Source: Clostridiales bacterium (GTDB lineage: Bacteria; Bacillota; Clostridia; Oscillospirales; Acutalibacteraceae). Taken from it: a stretch of DNA of 64,000 nt. How positions within the stretch are numbered: position 1 is the first letter of the stretch; each line of letters opens with the position of its first letter. The position numbers and the translations under genes are program-made. The stretch covers positions 90,473 to 154,472 of the forward strand of contig JAJQIJ010000001.1 of assembly GCA_021199275.1 (NCBI GenBank). The letters are read 5' to 3'. Below, piece after piece: positions 53,945 to 63,267 of the stretch. The notes beneath the pieces were generated by a model. The model had not been told where the DNA came from and ran no database searches. It was given only the letters and a program-made list of their open reading frames with translations.

Positions 53945-55756
53945 TTACCCTCCGAAAACGCTTATTGGACTTGACCAAGCATATTCGCCGTCCTCCTGCC
54001 GAATTTGAATCCAATACATGGTGTTAGGCTTTATTTCAATTTCTCCGCTGAAATCGGCGCTTCTGCCCGCCGTCGAAATATCCATTTGCTTTTCACCGTT
54101 TGCAAACAACTCGGCACTAAGCAGCTTTTGCGTGCCCTCCGCCCGAACGCTTAAGACGACCGAGGCAGCGCCGTATTTAAATGATTCTCCCATAAAAGCG
54201 TCTCCCATTTTCATGTCGAGAAGAATGGGCTCTCCTGTGACGGCGTAGCATCTGCGGGAATAAATGGCGTCGAAAATATCGTTTCTTTCGAGCCTATCGC
54301 AAAGAACCGCAACTCTTCCGCTTCCCATATAATGCCCGAGATGTCGTTTGTAAATGGAAACATTTGCGTCACCCGCATTGCCGTCGTGTCCGTCACTTGA
54401 GGCAACAAAGCCGAAGTGCAGCTTTCCGCTGTATCTCGGAATGCTGTAATTTTCTATTTTTTCACTGCAAATATTCAATGCGTGTTCAGCCTTTAACGCT
54501 GTACCCCATGAGGAATAAATTTCAACGCAACGGTCATACTCTTCGCTGAAATAATGATACAAATCCATAACAAATTGCTCTGAATTCGAATGATGGGGGA
54601 TAGTAAGCGCCGGTAGATTGTTCTTTTTTAACCATTGCCACAAGTCGGCAGGGGAAGGGTCGCTTTCAGAACGAACTCCGTATTTCGTGAAAACAAACGG
54701 CTCTGCCTGATAGTTGAATGGCTTCAGGGAAGCGGGGATTTCAGAACCGTCTCGGAAGTAAACGTTTCTGTGTCCATAGCTTGATGAGGTCCACTCATAT
54801 GCATTAAGCGTTACAAATCTGCCCGGTTCGTTAAATAAATCATTTAAATCCCGTACAGACTTCCAGCCCTTTGCGTCAAGCTGCCAATCGTGGTCGGTGA
54901 CGGCACAAAAGTCAAGCAGGGACACATCTTTTGCATAGCTGAGATTGTCGTAAAGAGTTCCAATCCCACAGCCGTCGTTGTTTAAAACGGCGGATTGTGC
55001 GGTATGGACATGTATGTCGCCGAAATATATATTTTGACCGTCAAGCGTTCTTCTGTCAAAGCCATGCAGCAGAGAATGTACCGTTTCGTGTATAGCACCG
55101 CTCAGCCAGTAAAAGCCGTAGCCGAGCCTGAACCATCTTTCGGAGCTCTCGCCTTTCTGTGGGTGAGCCGTAACTTTAAGCTTTACTCTGTCATGACCGC
55201 CGAGACATTCCTGCGGAATATGCAGATATGCGAGACCGTTGACATAGGCGCTTTCATTTTCAATAAAAGAATCTAAAGAAAACTGCTCTCCGGGCGTTGC
55301 AGAAAATCTGGTTCTTTTTATTTCGAGATACAATTGAATACCGTTGTTGCCGGTAAACAGACTGTTGTGTTTTTTCATGCTGAAACGTACATGATATTGA
55401 TTTTCGATTGACAGTTCAAACCAACCGTTTGGTTGCGGATATGTAGCGCCGTTGCCCATTGCATACTCAAAAATGAGCACGGCGCCCTTCGGCGCCTTGG
55501 CATCGATAAGCGTTTGCGGCATCTCATCACTGAAGCTGTTCCATGAAATGTATTGCCCCTCCTTCATTTTTATAGCTGCGGCGTCGAATATCTGCCCAAA
55601 CGAATCGGCATGTCCGTTAGTGTATCGGTAACCGTTCATGTCGATTTCATTTGCATAGCAGCTGGCGTTTACAAGGCTGATGTGCTCCTCTTTTTTAAAT
55701 TCTTCGATTATTTGTTCCTGTGTGAAAAGCTTTCCAGCTTTTGAAAGATATTTAAT
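53945..55756 (-). CDS. DUF3604-like / PHP-type hydrolase; probable non-ATG start at 55756
   Basis: YFGDIHVHTAQSAVLNNDG...CAVTDHDWQLD...IPHHSNS...FVASSDGHDG. In-frame coding extends 39 codons upstream of the first ATG (55639) to an SD GGAGGAG. Confidence 0.75.
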   Translation of the reverse strand: MKYLSKAGKLFTQEQIIEEFKKEEHISLVNASCYANEIDMNGYRYTNGHADSFGQIFDAAAIKMKEGQYISWNSFSDEMPQTLIDAKAPKGAVLIFEYAMGNGATYPQPNGWFELSIENQYHVRFSMKKHNSLFTGNNGIQLYLEIKRTRFSATPGEQFSLDSFIENESAYVNGLAYLHIPQECLGGHDRVKLKVTAHPQKGESSERWFRLGYGFYWLSGAIHETVHSLLHGFDRRTLDGQNIYFGDIHVHTAQSAVLNNDGCGIGTLYDNLSYAKDVSLLDFCAVTDHDWQLDAKGWKSVRDLNDLFNEPGRFVTLNAYEWTSSSYGHRNVYFRDGSEIPASLKPFNYQAEPFVFTKYGVRSESDPSPADLWQWLKKNNLPALTIPHHSNSEQFVMDLYHYFSEEYDRCVEIYSSWGTALKAEHALNICSEKIENYSIPRYSGKLHFGFVASSDGHDGNAGDANVSIYKRHLGHYMGSGRVAVLCDRLERNDIFDAIYSRRCYAVTGEPILLDMKMGDAFMGESFKYGAASVVLSVRAEGTQKLLSAELFANGEKQMDISTAGRSADFSGEIEIKPNTMYWIQIRQEDGEYAWSSPISVFGG

Positions 55757-55948
55757 GATATGTACTCCTCCTTATGAATAAACAGATACACTCTTAATTC
55801 TATCTTATCACCTGTTCGTCCGGCGTTCCATACAAAACGACTACTTTTTTGTTCGATATAATACTGCTTTGTACTGCTGAATATTGAATAAAAATCCGAA
55901 AACTGATATGATAATTAAGGGAAAATAAAATTGAGCGTCCGTTGGGAT

Positions 55949-56083
55949 ATAACTTAGGGGGAAATGTTCCCAGCCTCGTAAGCTTCGGGGTCCGATTTCT
56001 AATCAGCGGTGAGTACAATCTCCCGCTGGGGGGCGGCAGCGGCTGTCGCCCACACGTTGAATAACGGGCAAGACCTTATTGAA
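55949..56083 (+). repeat. Intergenic structured repeat, copy R6
   Basis: ATAACTTAGGGGGAAATGTTCCCAGCC...AATCAGCGGTGAGTACAATCTCCCGCTGGGGGGCGGCAGCGGCTGTCGCCCACACGTTGAATAACGGGCAAGACCTTATTGAA; nearly identical to R1 though 44 kb away. Confidence 0.9.
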
Positions 56084-56194
56084 TTTTCCGATGAATGCTT
56101 GCCGCTTCGAATGGAAAACAAGCCCCTTAATTGCCAAAACCGTCGGACTGCTTTTTTGCTGCCGAAATATTACCAAACAGATTGTAGGTGCGCT

Positions 56195-57808
56195 ATGATT
56201 ACATTTATTATTGTTGACGATGAACCGTTGGCACGTGAAAACTTTGCGGCGCTATGTGATTGGCGCCAAAAAGGATACGATTTGGTAGGCTTTGCGGCTA
56301 ACGGTGTGCAGGCTCAGAGGCTTATCAGAGAAAAAAGGCCAGATATCGTTTTTACCGATGTAAAAATGCCGGTAATGGACGGCCTGGAGCTTTGTGACTG
56401 GCTCCATAGGGAATATCCGTATATCCGCAGTGTGATATTGTCCGCTTATCAGGATTTTGAATATGTTCGTGACGCATTAAAGCATGGCGTAAAAGAGTAT
56501 ATTATCAAAAATCATTTAACTGCCGATGCTGTACTGAAGCTCATGGACAGACTTTCAGATGAAATAAATAAAGAAAAGTCAGAAGAAAGCAGAAAAAAAG
56601 AAGACCAAATCCAAAGAACGATACTCGGCATGGAATCGGGGCATATTGCGGCGAATGGTGATGGGGCGCAGCAATGTCTTTGTATGCTTATCCAATTTCG
56701 CACTTCCTATATAATCGAGTACTTTGATGTGCCGCAGGCGTTCGACATAAAGCTTAGCCGTTCACTGCTGCGTGACATGCTTCCTGAAGGCAGCGGCCTT
56801 TGTGTTTCGCAACTGCTTTGGACAAGCGAAACTTCAAGAGCAATTATTTTCAAAGGAATGCCGGACACCCGCATGAGCTTTAGCTGGCTTAAAAGAGACA
56901 TTACGGTGTTTGCCGACAATCTCAACACCTACTTTAGTGAAAATGCGCAAATTGAAGTGTTGGAGCTTATGGATTTTTGCAAAGCGTCGATGGAGAAAAT
57001 CAAAGAAAAGATAGAACACTTAAAAAAGGTTGCAGCCCATACGCCGTTTATCTATAAAACTTATATTGGCTCGGCCAAAGAGATAGAAGCGCGCTTTACC
57101 GGCAGCAGTTACAGAAAATCCGATGTCAACGAATGTATGCGTTCTTTGGAGGCTCAGGTCAAAGTCGGAAATGTTGACGGCGTAAAGGAACTCCTTAATG
57201 CGGTCAAAAGAAAATTTATTGTTAATGAGCCTGATTTAAAGCTGTTCCGTTATCTATGCGGGAAAGTGTTTGACTATTTGGAATTTCAGATGAAGGACTG
57301 TTCGATTTATGATTTGAAGCAGCATATTACGTCGCACAAGGAATATTTCATGCGAATTGTAATGGCGGAACAAATTTGGCTCTGGATAGAGCAGAAGCTG
57401 ATTGAACTCACGGAAATATTTGCAAATTCGGGGATTAAGACGGAAAATGTAAAAATTCAACAAGTATTGCAATATATCAGAAAGAACTATTCAAAGCCGC
57501 TGACCGCAAAAGATGTCGGGGAGGCAGTCGGACTCAGCACGGTATATTTCAGCAATCTTTTCAAGCGGGAAACCGGCGTTAATTTTGGCGAATATTTGAG
57601 GAACTATCGAATCAATGTCGCCAAATATTTGCTTGCCGAACAGGATTATAAGATTTACGAGATATCGGAAATGATAGGCTATGCTTCACCGCAGTATTTC
57701 AGTCAGGTTTTTCAGAAAAAAGTGGGCATGACGCCACTGATGTATAAAAATTACCATAGCGCTTCAGCTCAGCGGAATGAGGTGAATCATAATGTGGACC
57801 TTAAATAG
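56195..57808 (+). CDS. Response regulator with AraC-type output (YesN-like)
   Basis: MITFIIVDDEPLARENFAALCDW...DIVFTDVKMPVMDG; C-terminal AraC HTH VGLSTVYFSNLFKRETGVNFGEYLRNYRINVAKYLL. ORF-track start 56009 lies in repeat R6. Confidence 0.93.
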   Translation: MITFIIVDDEPLARENFAALCDWRQKGYDLVGFAANGVQAQRLIREKRPDIVFTDVKMPVMDGLELCDWLHREYPYIRSVILSAYQDFEYVRDALKHGVKEYIIKNHLTADAVLKLMDRLSDEINKEKSEESRKKEDQIQRTILGMESGHIAANGDGAQQCLCMLIQFRTSYIIEYFDVPQAFDIKLSRSLLRDMLPEGSGLCVSQLLWTSETSRAIIFKGMPDTRMSFSWLKRDITVFADNLNTYFSENAQIEVLELMDFCKASMEKIKEKIEHLKKVAAHTPFIYKTYIGSAKEIEARFTGSSYRKSDVNECMRSLEAQVKVGNVDGVKELLNAVKRKFIVNEPDLKLFRYLCGKVFDYLEFQMKDCSIYDLKQHITSHKEYFMRIVMAEQIWLWIEQKLIELTEIFANSGIKTENVKIQQVLQYIRKNYSKPLTAKDVGEAVGLSTVYFSNLFKRETGVNFGEYLRNYRINVAKYLLAEQDYKIYEISEMIGYASPQYFSQVFQKKVGMTPLMYKNYHSASAQRNEVNHNVDLK

Positions 57809-59555
57809 AAAAATAATTACGCTCGTTTTATCTGTTATCATACTAATTGTAACGATGCTCTCAACGGTTATCTTTGCATTCTCTCGCTCTTCGGTACTGG
57901 ACAATATCAAAAATACGTGTCAGGTCGATATTGAAAAGCTTGCCTGCGATATATACGATATATATGACTCCGCTGTGAAAACTGCACAGGAAATGGTTAT
58001 TTCAAACTCTGTTCAAACCCTGATTACGATGAACGACGACTCCGAAGAAACTGCCGAAAATATACAAAATGCAATTTCGGAAATTAACAAAATACTCTAT
58101 ATTCAGCAAGAAATATCCAGCATTGCTTTAATCAAAAACGGAGAACTGGTTTTTTGGACACGCATTCCGTTTATCGATCAACAGAGCCTTTTTGAATGTG
58201 AAAAATGGTATGACATCTTTTTGCAGGCCGCCGGCAATCCGGAACCGGAACAATATGCTGTCACCAGTCCGTTTCAGTGTTACATTCCTTTTTATATTGC
58301 CCGGGATGAGAATATGATAGGCATACAGGTTCCAATTTATTCGATATCTGATCCGAGTAATTGCTACGGCAATATTATAGCGGTTCTCAACATAAACAAT
58401 ATCTCAAACGTTATTTCTGAAAATGCGGATTATTTTGACGAAATCGCTTATTATTTTGATGATTTATGTCTGTATTCATCAAGCGCCGATTCTGATGGAG
58501 CGCTTATAACCTCGTCTGAATTTGAGCAGAATAATCAATATATCACTGTAGAAGCACAAACGGTTCTCGGCGGGAAGCTCATTTCGGTTGTTCAGGAAAG
58601 CGGGCTGTTCAGTTTATCGTTGGAAAACGTCAGTCTTTTGCTTGCGACGGTGATTGGTATTACAACTCTGATAGTTCTTGCGCTGATTCCGCTTTTGCTG
58701 AGGCTTACCAAACCGGTCAAAACACTGAAAAATGCTATGGAAGCAATCGGCGTGGGCGATTTGACTACAAGGGTCAATATTAAGACTGGCGATGAATTTG
58801 AAGTTCTCGGCAAGTCCTTGAATCAAATGGCGTCAGAGCTTGAAATGAATTTGAAATTGGCTATCCAGCGGGACAATGAAAAAAAGGAGCTTGAATATGA
58901 GGTGCTTGTTGCGCAGATAAATCCGCATTTCATTTACAACACGCTCAACACGATTAGCTATCTTGCCAAAAAAGAAAGATATAAAGATGTTGAATGTGTG
59001 ACATATGCGCTGATTGAATTGCTAAAAGACGGAATAAAGCTGTCCGGCGACAAAAACTTTTCTTCTGTCCGTGAGGAAATAGGCATAATTAACAACTATG
59101 TTTATATTCAAAACTACAAATATAATGATATATTCGAGCTTTCCATATCCTGCCCCGACCATCTGCTGAATTGTATGATTCCGACATCAATTATTCAGCC
59201 TTTGGTTGAAAACGCCCTGTTTCATGGGATTGTTCCACTCGAAAAGAAGGGATTTATAAAAGTCGTCATAGATGAACTGTTTAAGAATGACAAGAAATAT
59301 ATACGTATTAGTATCAACGATAACGGTGTAGGATTTGAAGAAAATAAACTAAACAAAATTTTGAGCGGGGAACTGAACGCAGGGAGCCATTCAAGAAATC
59401 ATGTCGGCGTTCAGAATATTATCAGGCGGCTGTCTCTCCTTTATGGAAACGAGTACAGCTTTAATATATATTCACAGCCGAGGCATGGAACCGAAGCTGT
59501 TTGTGTCATTCCATTTAAAGAGAAATGCAACGAACAGGAGAAATTTTCTTTTTAG
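57792..59555 (+). CDS. Sensor histidine kinase (YesM-like, HAMP + His_kinase + HATPase)
   Basis: KPVKTLKNAMEAIGVGDLTTRVN; YEVLVAQINPHFIYNTLNTISYLAKKE; SINDNGVGFEE. Confidence 0.93.
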   Translation: MWTLNRKIITLVLSVIILIVTMLSTVIFAFSRSSVLDNIKNTCQVDIEKLACDIYDIYDSAVKTAQEMVISNSVQTLITMNDDSEETAENIQNAISEINKILYIQQEISSIALIKNGELVFWTRIPFIDQQSLFECEKWYDIFLQAAGNPEPEQYAVTSPFQCYIPFYIARDENMIGIQVPIYSISDPSNCYGNIIAVLNINNISNVISENADYFDEIAYYFDDLCLYSSSADSDGALITSSEFEQNNQYITVEAQTVLGGKLISVVQESGLFSLSLENVSLLLATVIGITTLIVLALIPLLLRLTKPVKTLKNAMEAIGVGDLTTRVNIKTGDEFEVLGKSLNQMASELEMNLKLAIQRDNEKKELEYEVLVAQINPHFIYNTLNTISYLAKKERYKDVECVTYALIELLKDGIKLSGDKNFSSVREEIGIINNYVYIQNYKYNDIFELSISCPDHLLNCMIPTSIIQPLVENALFHGIVPLEKKGFIKVVIDELFKNDKKYIRISINDNGVGFEENKLNKILSGELNAGSHSRNHVGVQNIIRRLSLLYGNEYSFNIYSQPRHGTEAVCVIPFKEKCNEQEKFSF

Positions 59556-59689
59556 TGACCTTCCTTGCTCGGGGGGGGGACAGTATCTATTACAGCTCTC
59601 CGCACGCAAATGCTTAATTTCACCTCTTTTTCTAAGTCTCTCAGTGTATAGAAATTTGCAAATTTAAATATTTTTGCAGTTTTTGCCTT

Positions 59690-59734
59690 GAAAACGTCGG
59701 GATTTGCCGCTAAAAGCGGAGCACCGGCGTTTTC
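59690..59734 (+). terminator. Long nested hairpin, possible terminator
   Basis: GAAAACGTCGGgatttgCCGCTaaaAGCGGagcaCCGGCGTTTTC. Confidence 0.5.
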
Positions 59735-60078
59735 TCATATGTTTTTGTTCAAGACAGGCGGAATTCGCAAACGGGACAGTGCATGCCGATTTTTATGAAA
59801 GCGTCAAATTGCAGCATAATAAACACAGACGGCGCAGCTTCGCCGTACCTTGTTTTGTGAACAGAACGACGCCGAATTCGCAGCACATGACTTTGTAATT
59901 TTTGACGCGTCATATGTTCAATAGTGAAAGACCATAAGAACCTTTAGTAGGGCAAAAGGCACATATTTATGCTTTGAGGCGCAAAAAAATTAGCAAAAAT
60001 GTCTAATAATAATGCTTTTTTAAACAAAATAGTTGTTTTATCTAGTTTTTTTGGTTTTTTCATTTTGGTACAATTGAG

Positions 60079-60109
60079 GTATCCTGACGGAGGAAAGTAT
60101 CCTGACGGA
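60079..60109 (+). promoter_or_regulatory. Direct repeat upstream of sugar-binding protein gene
   Basis: GTATCCTGACGGA at 60079-60091 and 60097-60109, 18-bp period. Confidence 0.5.
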
Positions 60110-60134
60110 AAAATTTTAGTTGGAGGAAAAGAAA

Positions 60135-61421
60135 ATGAAAAAGATTCTAAGTATCCTGTTGGCTGCAATGCTGGTTGTCGGATGTTTCGCAGGCTGTTCA
60201 AGCGGTGGCTCTGATGAAGAAACCTCAAACACAGATACAAGTACGCTCACAGGCACGTTGGTTATTTGGAAGTGGACGGCGGAACCCGAAATCATTGAGG
60301 CCTACGAAGAGTCGCATCCAGGCGTGGAAATTGAAGAAGTCATTGTTGATTCGGGCGATTATCTCAGCAAGATTTCAACAACAATCGCTTCCGGTGGTAC
60401 GCTTCCGGACATTCTCTATGGGGAAATTCTCTCAAGAGGTCAGATTTTTTCCATGGATATTCTTGAGGACTTGAGCGAAGACCCCTATAACATTGATCTG
60501 TCCCTTGTTGACGAGAGTGTTGTCAACACCATGTATGACGATGAGGGCAGAGTTTTAGGCGTTGAAGTTGCCGTCAATCCGGCCGGTCTTGCTTATGACC
60601 GCAGTCTCGCAGAGGAATATCTGGGCGTTTCCGAGCCTGAAGATGTTTCGGCGCTTTTCACTGACTGGGACACGGTTTTGAAAATCGGCAAAGACATTGT
60701 TTCCGAGAGCAACGGAGAGGTGACACTGTTCACTTCGCTTGGCGAGCTCTATTATATCTTTGATGGTCAAAGCTCCGATGCCCGCATATCCGGCACAACA
60801 ATAAACAGCTCGGTTGTATCCGACCTTTTCACGCAGATTGCAAAGTTCAGAGACGCGGGCGTTGTCAGCAAAATTGAACAGTGGACTCCGTCATGGTATG
60901 CGTCATTCGGTACAGAGGCTTCTCTTCTTATCGCACTTCCCTCATACGGCGTTGCCAACTGGCTTGCGCCCAACGAGGAGGACGGTGAAGCCGACTGGGG
61001 TCTGATTGTTCCTCCCGGCGGCGGATTTAACTGGGGCGGCACATCTGTTTCCATTACAAAAGACAGTACGAACAAAGAATTGGCTTGGGATTTTATTCAG
61101 TGGTATGCGTTTGGTGAAGGCGCTGATATAAGAGCCGAGCAGGAGGAAACCGTCAGTGCGGCCGGCTATTATACCGAGGAGCGTGTCAGCTCGGGCAGCA
61201 GCGATCTATTCTCGGGGCAGAATATTACAGATGTTTTTATTAGCGAAATTCTTCCTACAGTCGAAACAAGAACAACAACTGCTTACGATTACGCGGACAT
61301 CTGTGCCATTGAAACAGTCCTTTCACAGATGAATTCCGATTACAGCTTCACAGCGGAAGATGCAACAAATTATTATATTCAGCTGATGCAGGAGCAGGCG
61401 GAAGAGCTTACGGTAGCTTAA
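60135..61421 (+). CDS. Extracellular solute-binding lipoprotein (family 1, sugar ABC transporter)
   Basis: MKKILSILLAAMLVVGCFAGCSSGG lipobox; VIWKWTAEPEIIEAYEESHPGVEIE. Confidence 0.92.
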   Translation: MKKILSILLAAMLVVGCFAGCSSGGSDEETSNTDTSTLTGTLVIWKWTAEPEIIEAYEESHPGVEIEEVIVDSGDYLSKISTTIASGGTLPDILYGEILSRGQIFSMDILEDLSEDPYNIDLSLVDESVVNTMYDDEGRVLGVEVAVNPAGLAYDRSLAEEYLGVSEPEDVSALFTDWDTVLKIGKDIVSESNGEVTLFTSLGELYYIFDGQSSDARISGTTINSSVVSDLFTQIAKFRDAGVVSKIEQWTPSWYASFGTEASLLIALPSYGVANWLAPNEEDGEADWGLIVPPGGGFNWGGTSVSITKDSTNKELAWDFIQWYAFGEGADIRAEQEETVSAAGYYTEERVSSGSSDLFSGQNITDVFISEILPTVETRTTTAYDYADICAIETVLSQMNSDYSFTAEDATNYYIQLMQEQAEELTVA

Positions 61422-61435
61422 ATGATTAAAACGGT

Positions 61436-61460
61436 GAGGGGCGAATCCTTTTCGCTCCTC
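61436..61460 (+). promoter_or_regulatory. Intercistronic stem-loop between SBP and permease
   Basis: GAGGGGCGAAtccttTTCGCTCCTC, 10-bp stem with one G-U. Confidence 0.6.
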
Positions 61461-61484
61461 CGTCTATTATTAAGGTGGTTTTCC

Positions 61485-62435
61485 ATGAAAAAGAAAAAAA
61501 AACGAAGGCTGAATGATCATACCGGTGCAGTCCTTTTCTTTTTGGCTCCGTTTACGATACTTTTTATAATATTCGGATTATATCCGATGCTTTCTTCTCT
61601 GCAAATTAGTTTGACAGATTGGACTTTCGGAAGCGAAGCCAACTTTATCGGCCTTGAAAACTATAAAAATCTGATTTTTAACGACCCCTTGTTTTGGAAA
61701 TCTGTTTTAAACACCCTGATTCTCATGGCGCTGTATATTCCGCTTTCACTTGTGGTAGCTTTGCTTCTTGCAAACCTGATTTTTCAGAAGCATACGAAAT
61801 TCAAACGCTTTTTTCAGGTGGCATTTTTCCTGCCCAATGTAACCACAACCGTTGCGATTGGTCTGATTTTTGCACTCATTTTCGATTGGCAAACGGGGTT
61901 TATTAACAGTACGCTTTTGAAATGGGGCGTGATTGATGAGGCAATCAACTGGCTCGGGCAGCCCGACACTGCAAGAAGCGTCACGGGGCTTATGCTCTTT
62001 TGGGCATATTTCGGCTACTGCATTGTTTTTTACCTTGCCGGAATGGCGGGAATTTCCGAGGACCTTTATGAAGCCGCAATGATAGACGGCGCGGGACGCT
62101 GGAAACTGCTGACCAAAATAACTCTGCCAAACCTTCGTTCCACGACATCTTTCTTACTTATGACCAGCTTTATATCAGGCAGCCAGGTTATGGCGGAGCC
62201 GCAGCTTCTTCTTAACGGCTGGGCTTCGGTAGGGCAAGTGGTCGGTGGGCCCGAACGTTCCTGCTTAACGGTTGTCTGGTATCTGTATGACGTTGCTTTT
62301 GGCAACGGCACGACGCTCAGATATGGCAAAGGCGCCGCTATCGGCTACCTTTCATTTATTTTAGTAATGCTTGTGGTATTCATGTGGAGAAGAGTGCAAG
62401 CGGTTCTTGCTAAGCGCAGAGGTGATATAGACTGA
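61485..62435 (+). CDS. Sugar ABC transporter permease (UgpA/MalF-like)
   Basis: EAAMIDGAGRWKLLTKITLPNLRSTTSFLL (EAA motif). Confidence 0.92.
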   Translation: MKKKKKRRLNDHTGAVLFFLAPFTILFIIFGLYPMLSSLQISLTDWTFGSEANFIGLENYKNLIFNDPLFWKSVLNTLILMALYIPLSLVVALLLANLIFQKHTKFKRFFQVAFFLPNVTTTVAIGLIFALIFDWQTGFINSTLLKWGVIDEAINWLGQPDTARSVTGLMLFWAYFGYCIVFYLAGMAGISEDLYEAAMIDGAGRWKLLTKITLPNLRSTTSFLLMTSFISGSQVMAEPQLLLNGWASVGQVVGGPERSCLTVVWYLYDVAFGNGTTLRYGKGAAIGYLSFILVMLVVFMWRRVQAVLAKRRGDID

Positions 62436-63259
62436 TGAAAAAAATAAAATTAAAAAAGGGATGGGGAACCACAATATTTCTTTTTGTTTTAGCTGCGTTC
62501 ACGATATTGCCGTACTACATCATGATTTGCATGGGGACGCATACAAACGCCGAGCTCTTTCGAGGCGTTACGATGTTTCCCGGCTGCGCTCTGTGGGATA
62601 ATTTGAAAACGGTCGCATCTTCCTCTATGGGACGCTTTTACATTAACAGCCTGATTGCGTCAACGGTAGCGACTTTTGTGGGCACAATGACCAGCGCGAT
62701 GGCAGGCTTCGCCCTTTCAAAATACCGTTTTAAAGGCAGGGAGTTTTACATAAATGCTATCATGGTCCTGCTCATGGTTCCCTCACAAATCAGCCTTATT
62801 GCTTATGTTGTTGAAATGCGTGAGATGGGGCTTATGAACACACTTTGGCCGGTTATCATTCCGTTTTCTTACAGTGCTTTCGGAGTTTATTGGATGAAAC
62901 AAAGCATTGACGGGTCAGTTCCGAACGAGGTCATTGAAAGTGCAAGAATCGACGGAGCTTCCGAAGGCCGCTTATTCTTTTCAATTGTTATTCCTTATAT
63001 CAGGCCGGCTATTGTCACAATAGCGCTTCTTCTTTTCCTATGGTCATGGAACAGCTATTTACTGCCGCTCATTACCATTAACGACATGGACTGGTATACG
63101 GTTCCCCTTGGCGTTGCAATGCTCAACGGAATGTACACAACCGACTATGCCGCAAAAATACTTGCGCTGACCGTCGGCACTTTCCCGCTGATTATTATGT
63201 TTATTTTTGGTTCAAAATATTTCCTGCGCGGTCTTACCGGCGGCGATATCAAAGGTTAG
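62435..63259 (+). CDS. Sugar ABC transporter permease (UgpE/MalG-like)
   Basis: ESARIDGASEGRLFFSIVIPYIRPAIVTIALLLFLWSWNSYLLPL (EAA motif). Confidence 0.93.
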   Translation: MKKIKLKKGWGTTIFLFVLAAFTILPYYIMICMGTHTNAELFRGVTMFPGCALWDNLKTVASSSMGRFYINSLIASTVATFVGTMTSAMAGFALSKYRFKGREFYINAIMVLLMVPSQISLIAYVVEMREMGLMNTLWPVIIPFSYSAFGVYWMKQSIDGSVPNEVIESARIDGASEGRLFFSIVIPYIRPAIVTIALLLFLWSWNSYLLPLITINDMDWYTVPLGVAMLNGMYTTDYAAKILALTVGTFPLIIMFIFGSKYFLRGLTGGDIKG

Positions 63260-63267
63260 CCTGAAAT

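Noticed and set aside
12054-56083. Repeat family interpreted as a MITE
   Set aside because: No clear terminal inverted repeats or target-site duplications at most copies and all copies in one orientation; mobility cannot be claimed from this window.
56009-56194. N-terminal 62 residues of the response regulator ORF as called in the track
   Set aside because: This part is translated from repeat R6; the true start is ATG 56195 (MITFIIVDDEP).
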